NCBI RefSeq assembly: GCF_029840635.1
Contig: NZ_JAOCCU010000046.1
Location: 1 to 50,138 of the forward strand
DNA from: Mitsuaria sp. GD03876
Lineage (GTDB): Bacteria; Pseudomonadota; Gammaproteobacteria; Burkholderiales; Burkholderiaceae_C
DNA: 50,138 nt
Reading direction: 5' to 3'
Shown: in pieces, positions 1-9,218 of the stretch
Position numbering within the stretch: the first letter of the stretch is position 1
Layout: the number at the start of each line of letters is the position of its first letter
Notes under the pieces: model-generated
The model's database searches: none
Told to the model about the DNA's origin: nothing
What the model saw: the letters and a program-made list of their open reading frames with translations, nothing else
Translations under genes and position numbers: made by a program

Positions 1-59
1 GCGCGGATCCCTCGCTAGGGAAAGTCAGTAGAGGTCCCCGGGCTGAAGCAGATAAATTC

Positions 60-73
60 TGAAAGCGCTTTCA
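60..73. promoter_or_regulatory. LacI-family-type operator palindrome
   Basis: A perfect 14-bp palindrome, TGAAAGCGCTTTCA, lies about 100 bp upstream of the TonB receptor start. The central CG and even symmetry are typical of LacI/GalR-family operators. The same 14 bp recur inside an 18-bp palindrome at 23885-23902 in front of the GH30 operon, so both units are probably controlled by one regulator, whose gene is not in this window. Seen: the palindrome and its recurrence. Inferred: the regulator family. Confidence 0.75.
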
Positions 74-174
74 AGATATCCGCCGAACACTCGGATCCAG
101 CTTGCCCTGCAGACAATCGGGCCCGCCGACGAACGGGGGTCATGGTCAAGACTGAGAGATAACAAGGAGACAAG

Positions 175-3100
175 ATGAAGCACGTCCACCCCACCCGACA
201 GCGGCAGGTCCGCCCCATGCAGCGCCAGCCGGTCGCGGCGGCCTGCGCGCTGCTGTTCTTCGCCGCCGCCGCGAACGCCCAGCAGGCGCCGGCCGCGCCG
301 GAGTCCGCCGCCTCCGCGGCGCAGCGCAAGGCCGACGCGCAGATCGACACCGTCGTCGTCACCGGCATCCGGCAGTCGCTGGACACCTCGCTGAACCTCA
401 AGCGCCAGCAGCGCGGCGTGGTCGACGGCATCGTGGCCGAGGACATCGGCAAGTTCCCCGACACCAACCTCGCGGAATCGATGCAGCGCATCTCGGGCGT
501 GTCGATCGACCGCTCGATGGGCGAAGGCTCCAAGATCACGGTCCGGGGCGTCGGTCCCGACTTCAACCTGGTGCTGCTCAACGGCCGCCAGATGCCGGCC
601 TCGACGCTGGCCGACACCGGCCCGTCCAACTCCCGCGCCTTCGACTTCGCCAACCTGGCCACCGAGTCGATCGCCGCGCTGGAGGTCTACAAGACCAGCC
701 GCGCCAGCGCCCCGACCGGCGGCATCGGCGCGACGATCAACATCAAGACCGCGCGTCCGCTGGACACCAAGAAGACGATCGCCAGCATCGGCGTGAAGGC
801 GGTGCATGACGTCGGCAACTCGCGCCTGCCCGACAACATCAAGGGCGACAGCGTCACGCCCGAGGTCTCGGGCATCTACAGCACGGTCTTCGGCGACGGC
901 AAGTTCGGCCTGTCCGTCTCGGGCAGCTACCAGAAGCGCGACGGCGGCTACAACAGCGCCGGCGTGCCCAACGGCTGGCTGCCGTTCAAGGGGGACGAGA
1001 CCGGCAACGGCGCGATCCCGCTGCCGGGCGCGCCCGGCTCGGGCGGCATCACCAACCGTCCGGGGCCGACGGACGTGTACTCGCTGCCGCAGAACATCAA
1101 CTACAACATGAACGGCTTCCGCCGCGAGCGGACCAACGGCCAGGTGACCTTCCAGTTCGCGCCGAGCAAGGCGCTGACGGCGACGCTGGACTACACCGCG
1201 TCGCAGAACAAGGTGCACACACGGCGCAACGACCTGTCGGCGTGGTTCAGCTTCGGCCCGTCGACCAGCTCGTGGACCAAGGGCCCGGTCTCGGCGCCGC
1301 TGAACTACACCGAGCTGATCGCCGACGGCAAGGCCGACCTGTCGATGGGCGGCGCGGACTTCGCCACCAAGAACGACAACAAGTCGCTGGGCTTCAACCT
1401 CGACTGGAAGGCCACGGACAAGCTGCGCTTCGAGTTCGACGCGCACAAGTCCACCGCCAAGTCGGGCGCGGACAGCCCCTGGGGCACCAACAACGTGATC
1501 GGCACGGCCAGCTTCAACCGCGGCCAGACCGGCGTCGACTTCAGCCAGGAACTGCCGATCCTGATCATGCCCACGACGCAGCGCGACGCGTCGCTGCAGC
1601 AGGTCACGGGCTCGTCCTTCCGCAACAGCTACATGAAGGCCGAGGTCGACCAGCAGCAGGTCCGCGGCAGCTGGGACCTGAGCGAGGACTCCAAGCTGGA
1701 CTTCGGCGTCGGGCTGACCAAGGCGAAGAACCGCTCGGCCTATTCCAACGTCCAGCTGGACAACTGGGGCGGCGTCGAGGGCGGCCCGGGCAACTACCCG
1801 GACAACGTCTGGATCCCGCAGAACCTGCGCGACTTCTTCGGCAAGGTCGGCGGCATCGGCGATCCGCGGCTGTTCACGCAGTTCTACACCTTCGACTTCG
1901 GCACGGTGCGCGACCTGGCGGCCAAGTCCTGGAGCGACCCGTCGAAGTACCTGGCCTCCAACGTGTTCTCGACCGACCGGCGCACGACGGAGAAGTCCAC
2001 CAGCGCCTACGCCGAGTACACCCGCGACTGGGAACTGGGCGTGCCGATGAGCGCGACGGTGGGCATGCGCTACGAGAAGACCAAGGTCACCTCCAGCGCG
2101 CTGGTGCCGATCGCCACCGGCATCACCTGGGGTTCCAACAACGAGCTGACGGTGCTCAAGGGCGATCCGGGCTTCACCACGCTGGACGGCAAGTACACCT
2201 ACTGGCTGCCCAACGTCGACTTCCAGGCCGACCTGACCGACAAGCTCAAGTTCCGCGCCAGCTACGGCACCTCGATCGGCCGCCCGGGCTGGGACGCGAT
2301 CCAGGGCGGGCAGACGCTCAACGACCTGGCGCGGCTGAGCGGCGGCACCGGCTCGCAGGGCAATCCGGGCCTCAAGCCGCTGAAGTCCAAGAACATCGAC
2401 TTCTCGGTCGAGTACTACTACGCGCGCTCGAGCTACGTGGCCGCGGGGGTGTTCCGCAAGATCATCTCCAACTACATCGGCTCGACGCTGGAGCAGGCCA
2501 CGCCGTTCAACCTGCACACGCCGATCGGGGGCAAGTACTACAACGAGGCCTCGACCACCGGCGGCTGCGGCAGCGACATCACCTGCATCCGCGACTACAT
2601 CCTGAACCGCTACAACGGCCAGCCGGGCGTGACCAAGACCGGCGACAGCAACGGCCATGCGCTGGGCACGATCGTGGGGCAGCCCGGCGATCCGGTGGCC
2701 AACTTCCAGATCACGGTGCCGGCCAACACGCAGTCCAACAGCCTCAAGGGCTTCGAGCTGAACGTGCAGCACGCGTTCGGGAACTCGGGCTTCGGCGTCG
2801 CGGCCAACTACACGAAGGTGAAGTCGGGCCTGAAGTACGACAACATGAGCTTCGCGCAGCAGTACGCGCTGGTGGGCCTGAGCGATTCCGCCAACCTGGT
2901 GGGCTTCTACGAGGACGCGCGGTTCAGCGTGCGCGTGGCCTACAACTGGCGCGACAAGTTCCTGGCCGCGGTCAACGACGGCAACCAGCTGGGCCGCTCG
3001 GCGCCGATCTTCACCGAGCCGTACTCGCAGGTGGACGTGAGCCTGGGCTACAACTTCAGCGAGAAGCTGAGCATGCAGGCGGAGATCATCAACCTGGGCG

Positions 3101-3198
3101 ATTCGATCCTGCGCCAGCACGGACGGACGTCGGAGGAGGTGTACTCGGTCACCCAGACGGGACGCCGCTATATGCTGGGACTCCGCTACAAGTTCTGA
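175..3198 (+). CDS. TonB-dependent receptor, Xanthomonas/Caulobacter carbohydrate type
   Basis: Outer-membrane active transporter of 1007 residues, predicted to import an oligosaccharide using TonB energy. It has an N-terminal signal peptide ending near ANA-QQ (about residue 36), a TonB-box-like VVVTG segment near residue 60, a plug domain containing the EDIGKFPD motif typical of the TonB-Xanth-Caul family, and a beta barrel ending in the aromatic C-terminus RYKF. AAGGAG at 164-169 sets the ATG at 175; a later ATG at residue 15 would give a shorter signal peptide. It heads an operon with the cupin and halogenase genes. The shared LacI-type operator links it to the GH30/GH16 operon, so a beta-glucan oligosaccharide is a reasonable but unproven substrate. 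Confidence 0.93.
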   Translation: MKHVHPTRQRQVRPMQRQPVAAACALLFFAAAANAQQAPAAPESAASAAQRKADAQIDTVVVTGIRQSLDTSLNLKRQQRGVVDGIVAEDIGKFPDTNLAESMQRISGVSIDRSMGEGSKITVRGVGPDFNLVLLNGRQMPASTLADTGPSNSRAFDFANLATESIAALEVYKTSRASAPTGGIGATINIKTARPLDTKKTIASIGVKAVHDVGNSRLPDNIKGDSVTPEVSGIYSTVFGDGKFGLSVSGSYQKRDGGYNSAGVPNGWLPFKGDETGNGAIPLPGAPGSGGITNRPGPTDVYSLPQNINYNMNGFRRERTNGQVTFQFAPSKALTATLDYTASQNKVHTRRNDLSAWFSFGPSTSSWTKGPVSAPLNYTELIADGKADLSMGGADFATKNDNKSLGFNLDWKATDKLRFEFDAHKSTAKSGADSPWGTNNVIGTASFNRGQTGVDFSQELPILIMPTTQRDASLQQVTGSSFRNSYMKAEVDQQQVRGSWDLSEDSKLDFGVGLTKAKNRSAYSNVQLDNWGGVEGGPGNYPDNVWIPQNLRDFFGKVGGIGDPRLFTQFYTFDFGTVRDLAAKSWSDPSKYLASNVFSTDRRTTEKSTSAYAEYTRDWELGVPMSATVGMRYEKTKVTSSALVPIATGITWGSNNELTVLKGDPGFTTLDGKYTYWLPNVDFQADLTDKLKFRASYGTSIGRPGWDAIQGGQTLNDLARLSGGTGSQGNPGLKPLKSKNIDFSVEYYYARSSYVAAGVFRKIISNYIGSTLEQATPFNLHTPIGGKYYNEASTTGGCGSDITCIRDYILNRYNGQPGVTKTGDSNGHALGTIVGQPGDPVANFQITVPANTQSNSLKGFELNVQHAFGNSGFGVAANYTKVKSGLKYDNMSFAQQYALVGLSDSANLVGFYEDARFSVRVAYNWRDKFLAAVNDGNQLGRSAPIFTEPYSQVDVSLGYNFSEKLSMQAEIINLGDSILRQHGRTSEEVYSVTQTGRRYMLGLRYKF

Positions 3199-3220
3199 CC
3201 CCGCCAGGGGCCCTGCCCGC

Positions 3221-4261
3221 ATGAAGCCGATCCGCGACATCAGCGACCTGAGCCCGGGTCGGCTTCCTTCCAAGCTGCTCGAGGCCGCGCAACCGGTGGT
3301 GTTGCGCGGCCTCGTGTCGCATTGGCCGATGGTGCGGGAGGCGCGGCGCTCGGACCGCGCGGCGGTCGACTACCTGCACGGCTGCTGGCGCGGCGCGCCG
3401 GTGGCCATCATGACCGGGCCGCCGGAGATCGACGGCCGCATCTTCTACAACGACGACTTCACCGGCATGAACTTCCGTCGTGCCGACGCGCCGCTGCCGG
3501 CGCTGATGGACGAGCTGCTCCGGATCGCAGAGGTCGGGCGGCCACCCTGCTACTACGTCGGCTCCACGACGGTGGACACCTGCCTCCCCGGCTTCCGCGC
3601 CGAGAACGACCTGGACCTGTCGCCGCTCGGCGGCCGGGACGGTGCCGGCAACCAGGTGGCACCCGACGCGCTGGCCAGCGTGTGGCTGGGCAATCGCAGC
3701 CGCATCGCGCCGCATTACGACCTGCCCGACAACATCGCCTGCGTCGCGGCCGGACATCGGCGCTTCACGCTGTTCCCGCCGGAGCAGCTGCCCAACCTCT
3801 ACGTCGGCCCGATCGACTTCACGCCGGCCGGGCAGCCGGTCAGCCTGGTCGACCTGAAGCATCCGGACCTCGATCGCTTCCCGCGCTTCCAGGAAGCGCT
3901 GGCGCACGCGCAGGTGGCCGAGCTCGGTCCCGGCGACGCGCTCTACATCCCGAGCATGTGGTGGCACCAGGTCGAGGCGCTGGACCCGTTCAACGTCCTC
4001 GTCAACTACTGGTGGCGGCAGTCGCCGGCGCACATGGACCCGCCGGTCCTCGCGCTGATGCAGGCGCTGCTGTCGATGCGCGACCTGCCCGAGCCGCAAC
4101 GCCGGGCCTGGCGTGGGATCTTCGATCACTACGTGTTCAACGCCGGGCCCGAGACGGCGGCCCACATTCCCGAGCACGCGCGGCACGCGCTGGCGCCGCT
4201 GACGGCGGAAGGCGCGGCGCACCTGCGCGACCACCTGATCCAGCGGCTGCGGCAACGCTGA
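3221..4261 (+). CDS. JmjC/cupin-8-like protein
   Basis: Protein of 346 residues with a cupin/JmjC-like fold. The H-Y-D triplet at residues 165-167 and a distal histidine at 249 in the WWHQVE segment form the HxD...H iron-binding triad of Fe(II)/2-oxoglutarate oxygenases. It has no signal peptide, so it should be cytoplasmic. It begins 22 nt after the TonB receptor stop with AGGGG about 10 nt before the ATG, and is followed 31 nt later by the halogenase. Receptor-cupin-halogenase triplets are known from carbohydrate-utilisation loci of Xanthomonas/Caulobacter-type bacteria, but the substrate of the cupin protein is not established. Hydroxylase activity is an inference from the triad. Confidence 0.8.
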   Translation: MKPIRDISDLSPGRLPSKLLEAAQPVVLRGLVSHWPMVREARRSDRAAVDYLHGCWRGAPVAIMTGPPEIDGRIFYNDDFTGMNFRRADAPLPALMDELLRIAEVGRPPCYYVGSTTVDTCLPGFRAENDLDLSPLGGRDGAGNQVAPDALASVWLGNRSRIAPHYDLPDNIACVAAGHRRFTLFPPEQLPNLYVGPIDFTPAGQPVSLVDLKHPDLDRFPRFQEALAHAQVAELGPGDALYIPSMWWHQVEALDPFNVLVNYWWRQSPAHMDPPVLALMQALLSMRDLPEPQRRAWRGIFDHYVFNAGPETAAHIPEHARHALAPLTAEGAAHLRDHLIQRLRQR

Positions 4262-4292
4262 GCCTCGCATTCAACGACATGGAGGAGACGCC

Positions 4293-5825
4293 ATGACCCC
4301 GACTTCCGATTCCACCGCCACCGGCCGCCGGCCGGTGCGCCGCGTCGTCATCGCCGGCGGCGGCACGGCCGGCTGGATGATGGCCGCGTGCATCTCGAAG
4401 CACCTGGGCCGCCAGCTCGACATCCGGCTGGTGGAGTCCGACGAGATCGGCACGGTGGGCGTCGGCGAGGCGACGATCCCGACGATGCTGACCTTCCACG
4501 AGCTGCTGGGCATCGACGAACGCGCCTTCATGGCGGCGACGCAGGCGACGATCAAGCTGGGCATCCAGTTCGAGGGCTGGCGCGCGGGCAGCGACACCTA
4601 CATCCATGCGTTCGGCACGACCGGCGTCGACCACTGGACGGCCGGGTTCCAGCACTTCTGGCGCAAGGGCCGCGAACGCGGCCTGGCGTCCGACTACGGC
4701 GACTACTGCCTGGAGCACCGCGCGGCGCGGGAGGGCAAGTTCGCGCACCTGCCCGGCGGCCGGCTGAACTACGCGTTCCATCTCGATGCCACGTTGTACG
4801 GTGCCTTCCTGCGCCGCTTCAGCGAGGGCTACGGCGTCAAGCGCGTGGAAGGCAAGATCGCCGAGGTGCTGATGCGGCCCGACGGCGACATCCGCGCGCT
4901 CAAGCTGCAGGACGGCTCGGAGCTGGAGGGCGATCTCTTCGTCGATTGCACCGGCATGCGGTCGCTGCTGCTGGGGCAGGCGCTGGGCGTGGGTTACCAG
5001 GACTGGTCGCACTGGCTGCCCTGCGACAGCGCGATCGCGCTGCAGACGGCCTCGGTGCGGGACGCGGTGCCGTACACGCGCGCGATCGCGCATCCTTGGG
5101 GCTGGCAGTGGCAGATCCCGCTGCAGCACCGCGTGGGCAACGGCGTGGTGTTCAGCAGCCGCTACGTCGACGACGAGACGGCGCGCGCGGCCTTGCTGGG
5201 CAACATCGAAGGCGAGGTGCTGACGCCGCATCGCGTGATCCGCTTCCAGCCGGGCCAGCGCGACGTCGTGTGGAAGCGCAACTGCGTGGCGGCGGGGCTG
5301 TCCAGCGGCTTCCTGGAGCCGCTGGAGTCGACCAGCATCCACCTGATCCAACGCAGCGCGATCCGGCTGATGCAGATGTTCCCGAAGGACGGGATCCGGC
5401 AGGCCGACATCGACGAATACAACGCGCAGATGAAGTACGAGCTGGAGCACATCCGCGATTTCATCGTGCTGCACTACAAGGCCACGGAACGGACGGATTC
5501 GCCGATGTGGCGAGACATGCGGGACATGGCGGTGCCGCCGTCGCTGCGGCACCGGCTGGACCTGTTCCGCGAGGCGGGGCGCGTGTTCCGCGTGCCCAAC
5601 GAACTGTTCACCGAGAACTCCTGGGCGCAGGTGATGCTTGGCCAGGGGGTGATGCCGGAGCAGCACCATCCGTCGGCGGACCTGATGGGCGACCGCGAGC
5701 TGGCCGGGTTCCTCGGCGGGATCAAGACGCAGATCGAGCAGACGGTGCGGGAGATGCCCACGCACCAGCAGTACGTGACGCGCTACGCGCCGGCGGGCGG
5801 GGAGAAGGCGGCCGTGGCGGCGTGA
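4293..5825 (+). CDS. Flavin-dependent tryptophan halogenase family protein
   Basis: FAD-dependent enzyme of 510 residues of the tryptophan-halogenase family. The Rossmann motif AGGGTAGWM lies at residues 21-29, a lysine at 88 in TIKLGI probably matches the family's catalytic lysine, the diagnostic WxWxIP motif is WQWQIP at 271-276, and the EPLEST segment is near 342-347. GGAGGAG at 4281-4287 gives a strong ribosome site. In characterised members FADH2 from a partner reductase makes HOCl, which halogenates an aromatic; no reductase is encoded nearby. Members linked to TonB receptors are common, but I know of no demonstrated substrate in that setting. The family call is secure; halogenation in this context is not. 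Confidence 0.9.
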   Translation: MTPTSDSTATGRRPVRRVVIAGGGTAGWMMAACISKHLGRQLDIRLVESDEIGTVGVGEATIPTMLTFHELLGIDERAFMAATQATIKLGIQFEGWRAGSDTYIHAFGTTGVDHWTAGFQHFWRKGRERGLASDYGDYCLEHRAAREGKFAHLPGGRLNYAFHLDATLYGAFLRRFSEGYGVKRVEGKIAEVLMRPDGDIRALKLQDGSELEGDLFVDCTGMRSLLLGQALGVGYQDWSHWLPCDSAIALQTASVRDAVPYTRAIAHPWGWQWQIPLQHRVGNGVVFSSRYVDDETARAALLGNIEGEVLTPHRVIRFQPGQRDVVWKRNCVAAGLSSGFLEPLESTSIHLIQRSAIRLMQMFPKDGIRQADIDEYNAQMKYELEHIRDFIVLHYKATERTDSPMWRDMRDMAVPPSLRHRLDLFREAGRVFRVPNELFTENSWAQVMLGQGVMPEQHHPSADLMGDRELAGFLGGIKTQIEQTVREMPTHQQYVTRYAPAGGEKAAVAA

Positions 5826-5901
5826 TCGCGCGCGGCCACCGTGGCCGCCATGGCGGATGCGGCGGGGCATGCGCTCCGGCGGGCGCCGGCGGACGACGCC
5901 T

Positions 5902-6735
5902 TCACGGACGGGGCGGCTGCGCCTTCTTCCACTCGCGGGGAGATTGGCCCGTCTGCGCGCGGAACGCGCGCGACAGCGCGGCCTCGCCCGCGTAGCCGAC
6001 ATCAAGCGCCACGAGTTTCAAGGGCCGGCCGTCGCGGATGCCCGCCTGGGCGAGGCCGATGCGCCAGGCCTGGAGGTAGGCGAAGGGCGTGGCGCCCACC
6101 ACGTCGCGGAACTCGCAGGCGAACGCGGTGCGGGACATGCCCGCCACCTCGGCCATCGCCTCGAGGGTCCATGCGGTGGCCGGCCGGTCGTGCATCGCGA
6201 CGATCGCGCGGCTGAGCCGCGGATGCCCCAGGCCTGCCAGCAGGCCGGCCTCGATGAGCCGCTGGTCCATCAGCTCGCGCAGCAGGTGGACGACGGCGAC
6301 GTGGCACAGGCTGTCCAGGACGGCCTTTCGCCCGCAGTGATCGCCCGCAGCCTCCTCGCCGATGAGGCGGAAGATTGGCGCGGCGTCGGGCACCTTCGAC
6401 AGGGGCAGGCTGACCAGGCTCGGCAGCGCCGCGATCACGGGATGGACGGAGCCGCCGCCGAAGCTCAGCTCCGCGCACACGAGCGTCGCGCCGGCCGTCT
6501 CGTCCGCGACGAACGAGCCGGCGACCGGACGCGGCGACAGCAACACGCTGGGTTCGACCAACGTCAGGCTCTCGCCGTCGACGTGGCGGACGGTCATCGT
6601 GCCGGCGGTCATCAGGTGCAACTGGCCGGTGCCGGGCGCGGTCTCGATCGGGTGCGCGCCGCAGATCCGGCCCGAGTGCACCGTGTTCGCGTGGATGGAG
6701 AAACGCGACATCAATGCGGCGAGTCGATCGCTCAA
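5902..6735 (-). CDS. AraC-family transcriptional regulator with cupin sensor
   Basis: Regulator of 277 residues: an N-terminal cupin-type ligand-binding region (about 1-170) and a C-terminal AraC double helix-turn-helix, with WTLEAMAEVAGMSRTAF and a second helix pair ending in SPREWKK. The chosen start is a TTG at 6735, because GGGAG sits 6 nt upstream; the in-frame ATG at 6711 has no ribosome site. It is divergent from the DUF417 membrane protein gene, with 108 bp between starts, and may control it. The effector cannot be read from the sequence. Confidence 0.85.
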   Translation of the reverse strand: MSDRLAALMSRFSIHANTVHSGRICGAHPIETAPGTGQLHLMTAGTMTVRHVDGESLTLVEPSVLLSPRPVAGSFVADETAGATLVCAELSFGGGSVHPVIAALPSLVSLPLSKVPDAAPIFRLIGEEAAGDHCGRKAVLDSLCHVAVVHLLRELMDQRLIEAGLLAGLGHPRLSRAIVAMHDRPATAWTLEAMAEVAGMSRTAFACEFRDVVGATPFAYLQAWRIGLAQAGIRDGRPLKLVALDVGYAGEAALSRAFRAQTGQSPREWKKAQPPRP

Positions 6736-6843
6736 GCTGAACTCCCGGGAAAGTTTCGCGAACTCTACGCGCGATCCGGTTCAAGGTGGCGCGGCACAGT
6801 GCTCGTCATCGCCGGCATGTCGCCGGCCTTCCAGGAGCCACCC

Positions 6844-7359
6844 ATGTCCCCACGATCCCCTGCCGCCGCGACCTTGTTCGACGGTCCTGTTTCCAATCCC
6901 GGCCACGCGGTCGCGCGGCGCGTGCTGGCGGCGGGGCGGCTGGTCGCCTTCGCCGGTGCAGTGCTGCCGTTGCTGCTGATCGGCGCGCTGAAGTTCACCG
7001 CCGTCGAGGTCGAGGCCCTGAAGCCGTTGATCGCCAACACGCCGTGGCTCTCGTTCCTCTATCCGCTGTTCGGCGAGGCGGGGGCGAGTTACTTCCTGGG
7101 CGTCGTCGAGCTGCTGACGGCGGCACTGCTGCTGGCGTCGCCGTGGTCCGCGCGCGCCGCGATCGCCGGTGGCGCGCTCGCGTCGCTGACCTTCCTGGTG
7201 ACGACGTCGATCATGTTCGCGCTGCCGATGTGGGACCCGCGCGCCGGGGGCTTCCCGTGGCTCAACGAGCTCGGCGGTTTCCTGATCAAGGACATCGCGT
7301 TGCTCGGCGTGAGCCTGGTCGTGCTGGGCGAAGGTCTGCAGCGGCGCGCGCGCCCTTGA
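6844..7359 (+). CDS. DUF417 (YkgB-like) membrane protein
   Basis: Integral inner-membrane protein of 171 residues with about four transmembrane segments (roughly residues 30-52, 75-100, 105-125 and 140-160). It resembles the YkgB/DUF417 family, recognised from the LKFTAVEVEALKP stretch followed by a proline-rich loop and the FLIKDIALLG segment. AGGAG at 6833-6837 supports the ATG at 6844; longer upstream reading overlaps the divergent regulator. YkgB-type proteins are often encoded next to AraC regulators and linked to reactive chlorine or electrophile stress; that role is family knowledge, not shown here. Confidence 0.75.
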   Translation: MSPRSPAAATLFDGPVSNPGHAVARRVLAAGRLVAFAGAVLPLLLIGALKFTAVEVEALKPLIANTPWLSFLYPLFGEAGASYFLGVVELLTAALLLASPWSARAAIAGGALASLTFLVTTSIMFALPMWDPRAGGFPWLNELGGFLIKDIALLGVSLVVLGEGLQRRARP

Positions 7360-7473
7360 GCGTCCGGGGCGCCTGTATCGCGCAGCTTGGCTCGTGACGC
7401 GCAGCCGGTCTCGATCGCGCGGTCCCGATGGGACGGATTAAGCTCCGTTCCCTCCGCCTGTGAACGCCCCGCG

Positions 7474-8175
7474 ATGACCCAGACCGCCCATTCCGATAGC
7501 AGCGACAACAGCGACGACTTTGTCTGCGTGGCCCAACGGCCGACCGCCACCGAGGCCCACCTGATCAAGGGTGTCCTGCAGTCGGCGGGACTGACGCCGC
7601 ATGTGGCCGACGAGCACATCGTCCAGTTCTACTCGCTGATCACACCGGCGCTGGGCGGCGTGCGCGTGCTGGTGCCGGGATCGGAAGCGGCGGCCGCGCG
7701 ACGGGCGATCGCCGACTACGAGGCGGGGAACCTGCTGCTCGAAGGAGAGGAAGCGCCGGCGCCGCCCATCGGAAAGCTCTCCGCGCCGGTCTTCCATCCG
7801 GACCGCGCGGCGATGCTCGGCTTCGTGCTGACGCCGGCTTTCGGCGCGGCGATCCAGCTCGCCAACGCGCGGACCGTGGCGCCCGAGGCGAGCCGCGCGG
7901 GCGCGTGGATCTCGTTCCTCCTGCTGGCGGCGGCGTCGCTGGCTGGTGTCCTCATGCTTCGTGACAGCAACACGGGCGCGTTCCTCGTCTTCGAGGCCAG
8001 CCTGCTGCTGTCGGCGGTCAACATCCTCTGGTACGTGCTCGGCGGGCAGCGACAGAGCCGCGCGTTGATCGCGAAGTACGGCAGCCAGTACGAGACGAAG
8101 CGCCTGCTCGTGCCGGCCATCGCGACGGCGATCGGCGCGCTGGCTTTCGGGTGGGTGTTGAGCGCGCTGGGCTGA
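7474..8175 (+). CDS. DUF2007 domain membrane protein
   Basis: Protein of 233 residues. Residues 15-85 match the short DUF2007 (putative signal-transducing) domain: FVCVAQRPTATEAHLIKGVL, then a valine-rich strand and an ARRAIADYE helix. The rest has about four hydrophobic segments and is probably embedded in the inner membrane. The ATG at 7474 is chosen because the domain starts shortly after it, although there is no good ribosome site; a TTG at 7387 is the longer alternative. It stands alone and ends at a bidirectional terminator shared with the convergent small membrane protein gene. Function unknown. Confidence 0.7.
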   Translation: MTQTAHSDSSDNSDDFVCVAQRPTATEAHLIKGVLQSAGLTPHVADEHIVQFYSLITPALGGVRVLVPGSEAAAARRAIADYEAGNLLLEGEEAPAPPIGKLSAPVFHPDRAAMLGFVLTPAFGAAIQLANARTVAPEASRAGAWISFLLLAAASLAGVLMLRDSNTGAFLVFEASLLLSAVNILWYVLGGQRQSRALIAKYGSQYETKRLLVPAIATAIGALAFGWVLSALG

Positions 8176-8249
8176 GGCGCGATCGCTGCGTCGGCCGGCC
8201 ATGGGCGGGCGTTGGCGCACGGCGTCGCTGCCATCAGGGCATGACACGG

Positions 8250-8279
8250 AAGGGGCAGTGCTTTTGGGCACTGCCCCTT
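8250..8279. terminator. Bidirectional intrinsic terminator
   Basis: Perfect 12-bp stem (AAGGGGCAGTGC and its complement) with a 6-nt loop TTTTGG, between two convergent genes ending at 8175 and 8284. The A/T bases at the stem foot give short U-runs in both directions. Confidence 0.8.
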
Positions 8280-8283
8280 CTTG

Positions 8284-8544
8284 CTACTGGCCTAGATACC
8301 GACGCCGCTCAAACCACGCGGCGCCGCGCGCGAGCAGCGCGTCGACCATCCAGAAGACCGCGATGGCGACCAGCAGTGCAATCACGATCGCCAAGGCGAG
8401 CGCCGCGTAGGACCACGCGCCGCTTCGGGCCTGCAGCCAGAACGCGAGCATCGTGAACACGCCCACGGCGACGAGTCGCGCCACGGTGCGGCGGATCCAA
8501 CGCCAACGATGGCGCGAACGGAGAACGACAGGCATGGCCGTCAT
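8284..8544 (-). CDS. Small two-helix membrane protein, unknown
   Basis: Protein of 86 residues with two hydrophobic helices (about residues 24-40 and 47-68), a basic N-terminus (RSRHRWRWIRR) and a basic C-terminus (ERRRYLGQ). The start at 8544 is preceded by GAGGA 7 nt upstream; a longer reading to 8619 lacks a ribosome site. I do not recognise the family. It converges on the DUF2007 gene and shares its terminator. Confidence 0.6.
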   Translation of the reverse strand: MTAMPVVLRSRHRWRWIRRTVARLVAVGVFTMLAFWLQARSGAWSYAALALAIVIALLVAIAVFWMVDALLARGAAWFERRRYLGQ

Positions 8545-8993
8545 GTCGTGTCCTCGAAAGGAGAAAGCTGGGATGACCCGCTGTCGGTCGACAACGTGAT
8601 GGCATTCCAGCGAGGACACCCGTCAGCGGCCATGACCCGGTTCTGCCTTCAAGGACGGAAAGCGATTCACTGAAGTCAAGTCATTGCGTCCATTCCCGGC
8701 ACGGATGCACCGACCTGTTTATGTCGCCCTACGCCGGAGTGCGCTCGCGCGCCCGGCACATCGCCCTCGACATCTGCCGATGCAAACAACCCGCTCCAAC
8801 TGGGGGCGATCCCATAGTTAGATACGCCGCTCAAGGAGCTGATCGTCCGCCAGCTCCTCAGAGTCGGCGCCCGAGTTGACCGCTGGTCCGACGGATGCAA
8901 ATGGGCGTCATCCTCCAGATTGAGGATGGGAAGGTTCCCTCCCCAAGTTACGCTGGTGATCGCCCAACATACGAACCCAAGGAGAGCCTCCCC
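8545..8993. other. Gene-free stretch upstream of zinc-ribbon gene
   Basis: No convincing gene. By eye it is less G+C-rich than its surroundings. It holds an 8-bp hairpin (AGGAGCTG at 8834-8841, CAGCTCCT at 8851-8858) and a small ATCCTC/GAGGAT hairpin near 8910-8926. A 74-codon minus-strand frame at 8676-8900 has no ribosome site and no recognisable content. Confidence 0.5.
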
Positions 8994-9218
8994 ATGAACA
9001 CTCCACTGAAATTGCAGCAGTTCCAGTGCACCGAGTGCAAGACCTGGGCGATGGCGCCTTTCCAGTTTGGAGACGAGGAAACGGCCATGTCGGCCACTGT
9101 GTTCGGCAACAAGATTTCCTGCCCTGCGTGCGGCCGCCTCGTTTCTTGCAACAAGGAAAACATGCGGTGGGCACGCTCAGACGGAAAGGGTGGCTTCGTC
9201 GGAGACGACGTGCGCTGA
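8994..9218 (+). CDS. Small zinc-ribbon protein
   Basis: Protein of 74 residues with two cysteine pairs, CTECKTW near residue 13 and CPACGRLVSC near residue 44, forming a likely Zn-binding CxxC...CxxC ribbon. AAGGAGA at 8979-8985 supports the ATG at 8994. It has no membrane segment. Beyond a structural or nucleic-acid-binding zinc ribbon I cannot assign a function. It is isolated between two gene-poor stretches. Confidence 0.65.
   Translation: MNTPLKLQQFQCTECKTWAMAPFQFGDEETAMSATVFGNKISCPACGRLVSCNKENMRWARSDGKGGFVGDDVR

Noticed and set aside
25-3273. Very long minus-strand open frame opposite the TonB receptor, and similar antisense frames elsewhere (for example 9405-12143 and 34296-37085)
   Set aside because: Composition is Arg/Ala/Val/His-rich with no domains or ribosome sites. 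These are shadows of G+C-rich genes, which have few stop codons on the opposite strand.
5826-5860. CGGCCAC/GTGGCCG hairpin after the halogenase gene as a terminator
   Set aside because: The loop is too short and there is no T-run; likely chance in G+C-rich DNA.
8815-8880. Possible integron attC site (GTTAGAT near 8818)
   Set aside because: No matching RYYYAAC core at the other end, no integrase and no cassette array.
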